This document shows positions 63,973-64,000 of a stretch of 64,000 nt of DNA, piece by piece (position 1 is the first letter of the stretch; each line of letters opens with the position of its first letter). The translations under genes were made by a program, and so were the position numbers. Location: NCBI RefSeq assembly GCF_030704305.1, contig NZ_CP131935.1, positions 62,001-126,000 of the forward strand. Direction: 5' to 3'. This stretch comes from Massilia sp. R2A-15 (GTDB lineage Bacteria; Pseudomonadota; Gammaproteobacteria; Burkholderiales; Burkholderiaceae_D). The notes under the pieces were generated by a model that had not been told where the DNA came from, did no database searches, and saw nothing but the letters and a program-made list of their open reading frames with translations.

Positions 63973-64000
63973 GACGGGTCTCCATTGATTGGAATCGTGG

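Overview
The window is a GC-rich stretch of a betaproteobacterial chromosome. The best fit is Oxalobacteraceae of the Massilia/Telluria/Duganella group. That placement rests on the rRNA operon layout (16S, tRNA-Ile, tRNA-Ala, 23S, 5S), the rpe-gph-trpE-trpG-trpD-trpC block with a leader peptide, ApaG next to MltA, many lipoprotein peptidases, and general protein similarity. It was made by eye, with no database search.

Layout. 1-20 kb: mostly housekeeping and cell-envelope genes, including M1, M28 and M13 peptidases, a beta-lactamase-fold hydrolase, an esterase, PsiF, DUF1428, a membrane-anchored double nitroreductase of the SagB type, DUF4197, an amidohydrolase, a FUSC permease, a diguanylate cyclase, DUF2058, a bestrophin, a CPBP protease, a GNAT enzyme and a hybrid anti-sigma/histidine kinase. 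20-23 kb: a small hypothetical gene and a HAF-repeat/PKD secreted protein. 23.04-29.55 kb: a 6.5-kb integrated mobilizable element in the 3' end of tRNA-Phe. 29.7-38.2 kb: a UbiH-type hydroxylase, DsbC, an isoquinoline-oxidoreductase-like molybdoenzyme (two subunits plus a MocA-like maturation factor), an M61 peptidase and membrane/lipoproteins. 38.2-44.3 kb: rpe, gph, trp leader peptide and attenuator, trpE, trpG, trpD, a LysE exporter and trpC, all on the minus strand. 44.5-48.6 kb: apaG, a 39-aa membrane peptide, mltA, an enoyl-CoA hydratase and a phospholipase D protein. 48.6-54.1 kb: the rRNA operon with two promoters. 54.2-64 kb: a secreted protein with a C-terminal anchor-like tail, TraB/GumN, a FecCD/BtuCD-type ABC transporter, a DUF2868-DUF3482 pair and a TonB receptor.

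The most notable region is the tRNA-Phe element. A 19-bp direct repeat marks both ends (23037-23055 and 29539-29557). Just inside both ends lie copies of a second motif (AGTTGCCCCA) in opposite orientation, probably integrase arm sites. The element encodes a tyrosine integrase, a MobC-like protein, and a relaxase with a RepB-type primase-like C-terminus. A complete second gene lies inside the relaxase gene in another frame and encodes a coiled-coil membrane protein, the same arrangement as mobA/mobB of IncQ plasmid RSF1010. An oriT-like hairpin lies upstream of mobC. The cargo is a run of small minus-strand orphan genes bounded by copies of a palindromic repeat; one is frameshifted and one may have lost its start. 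A short transcription unit with a 183-nt leader encodes a 38-aa hydrophobic peptide.

A second theme is a 26-33 bp palindrome (GGGGTCWGGTCC mirrored) found ten times between genes in the first 38 kb. It is absent from the mobile element and from the rRNA end of the window.
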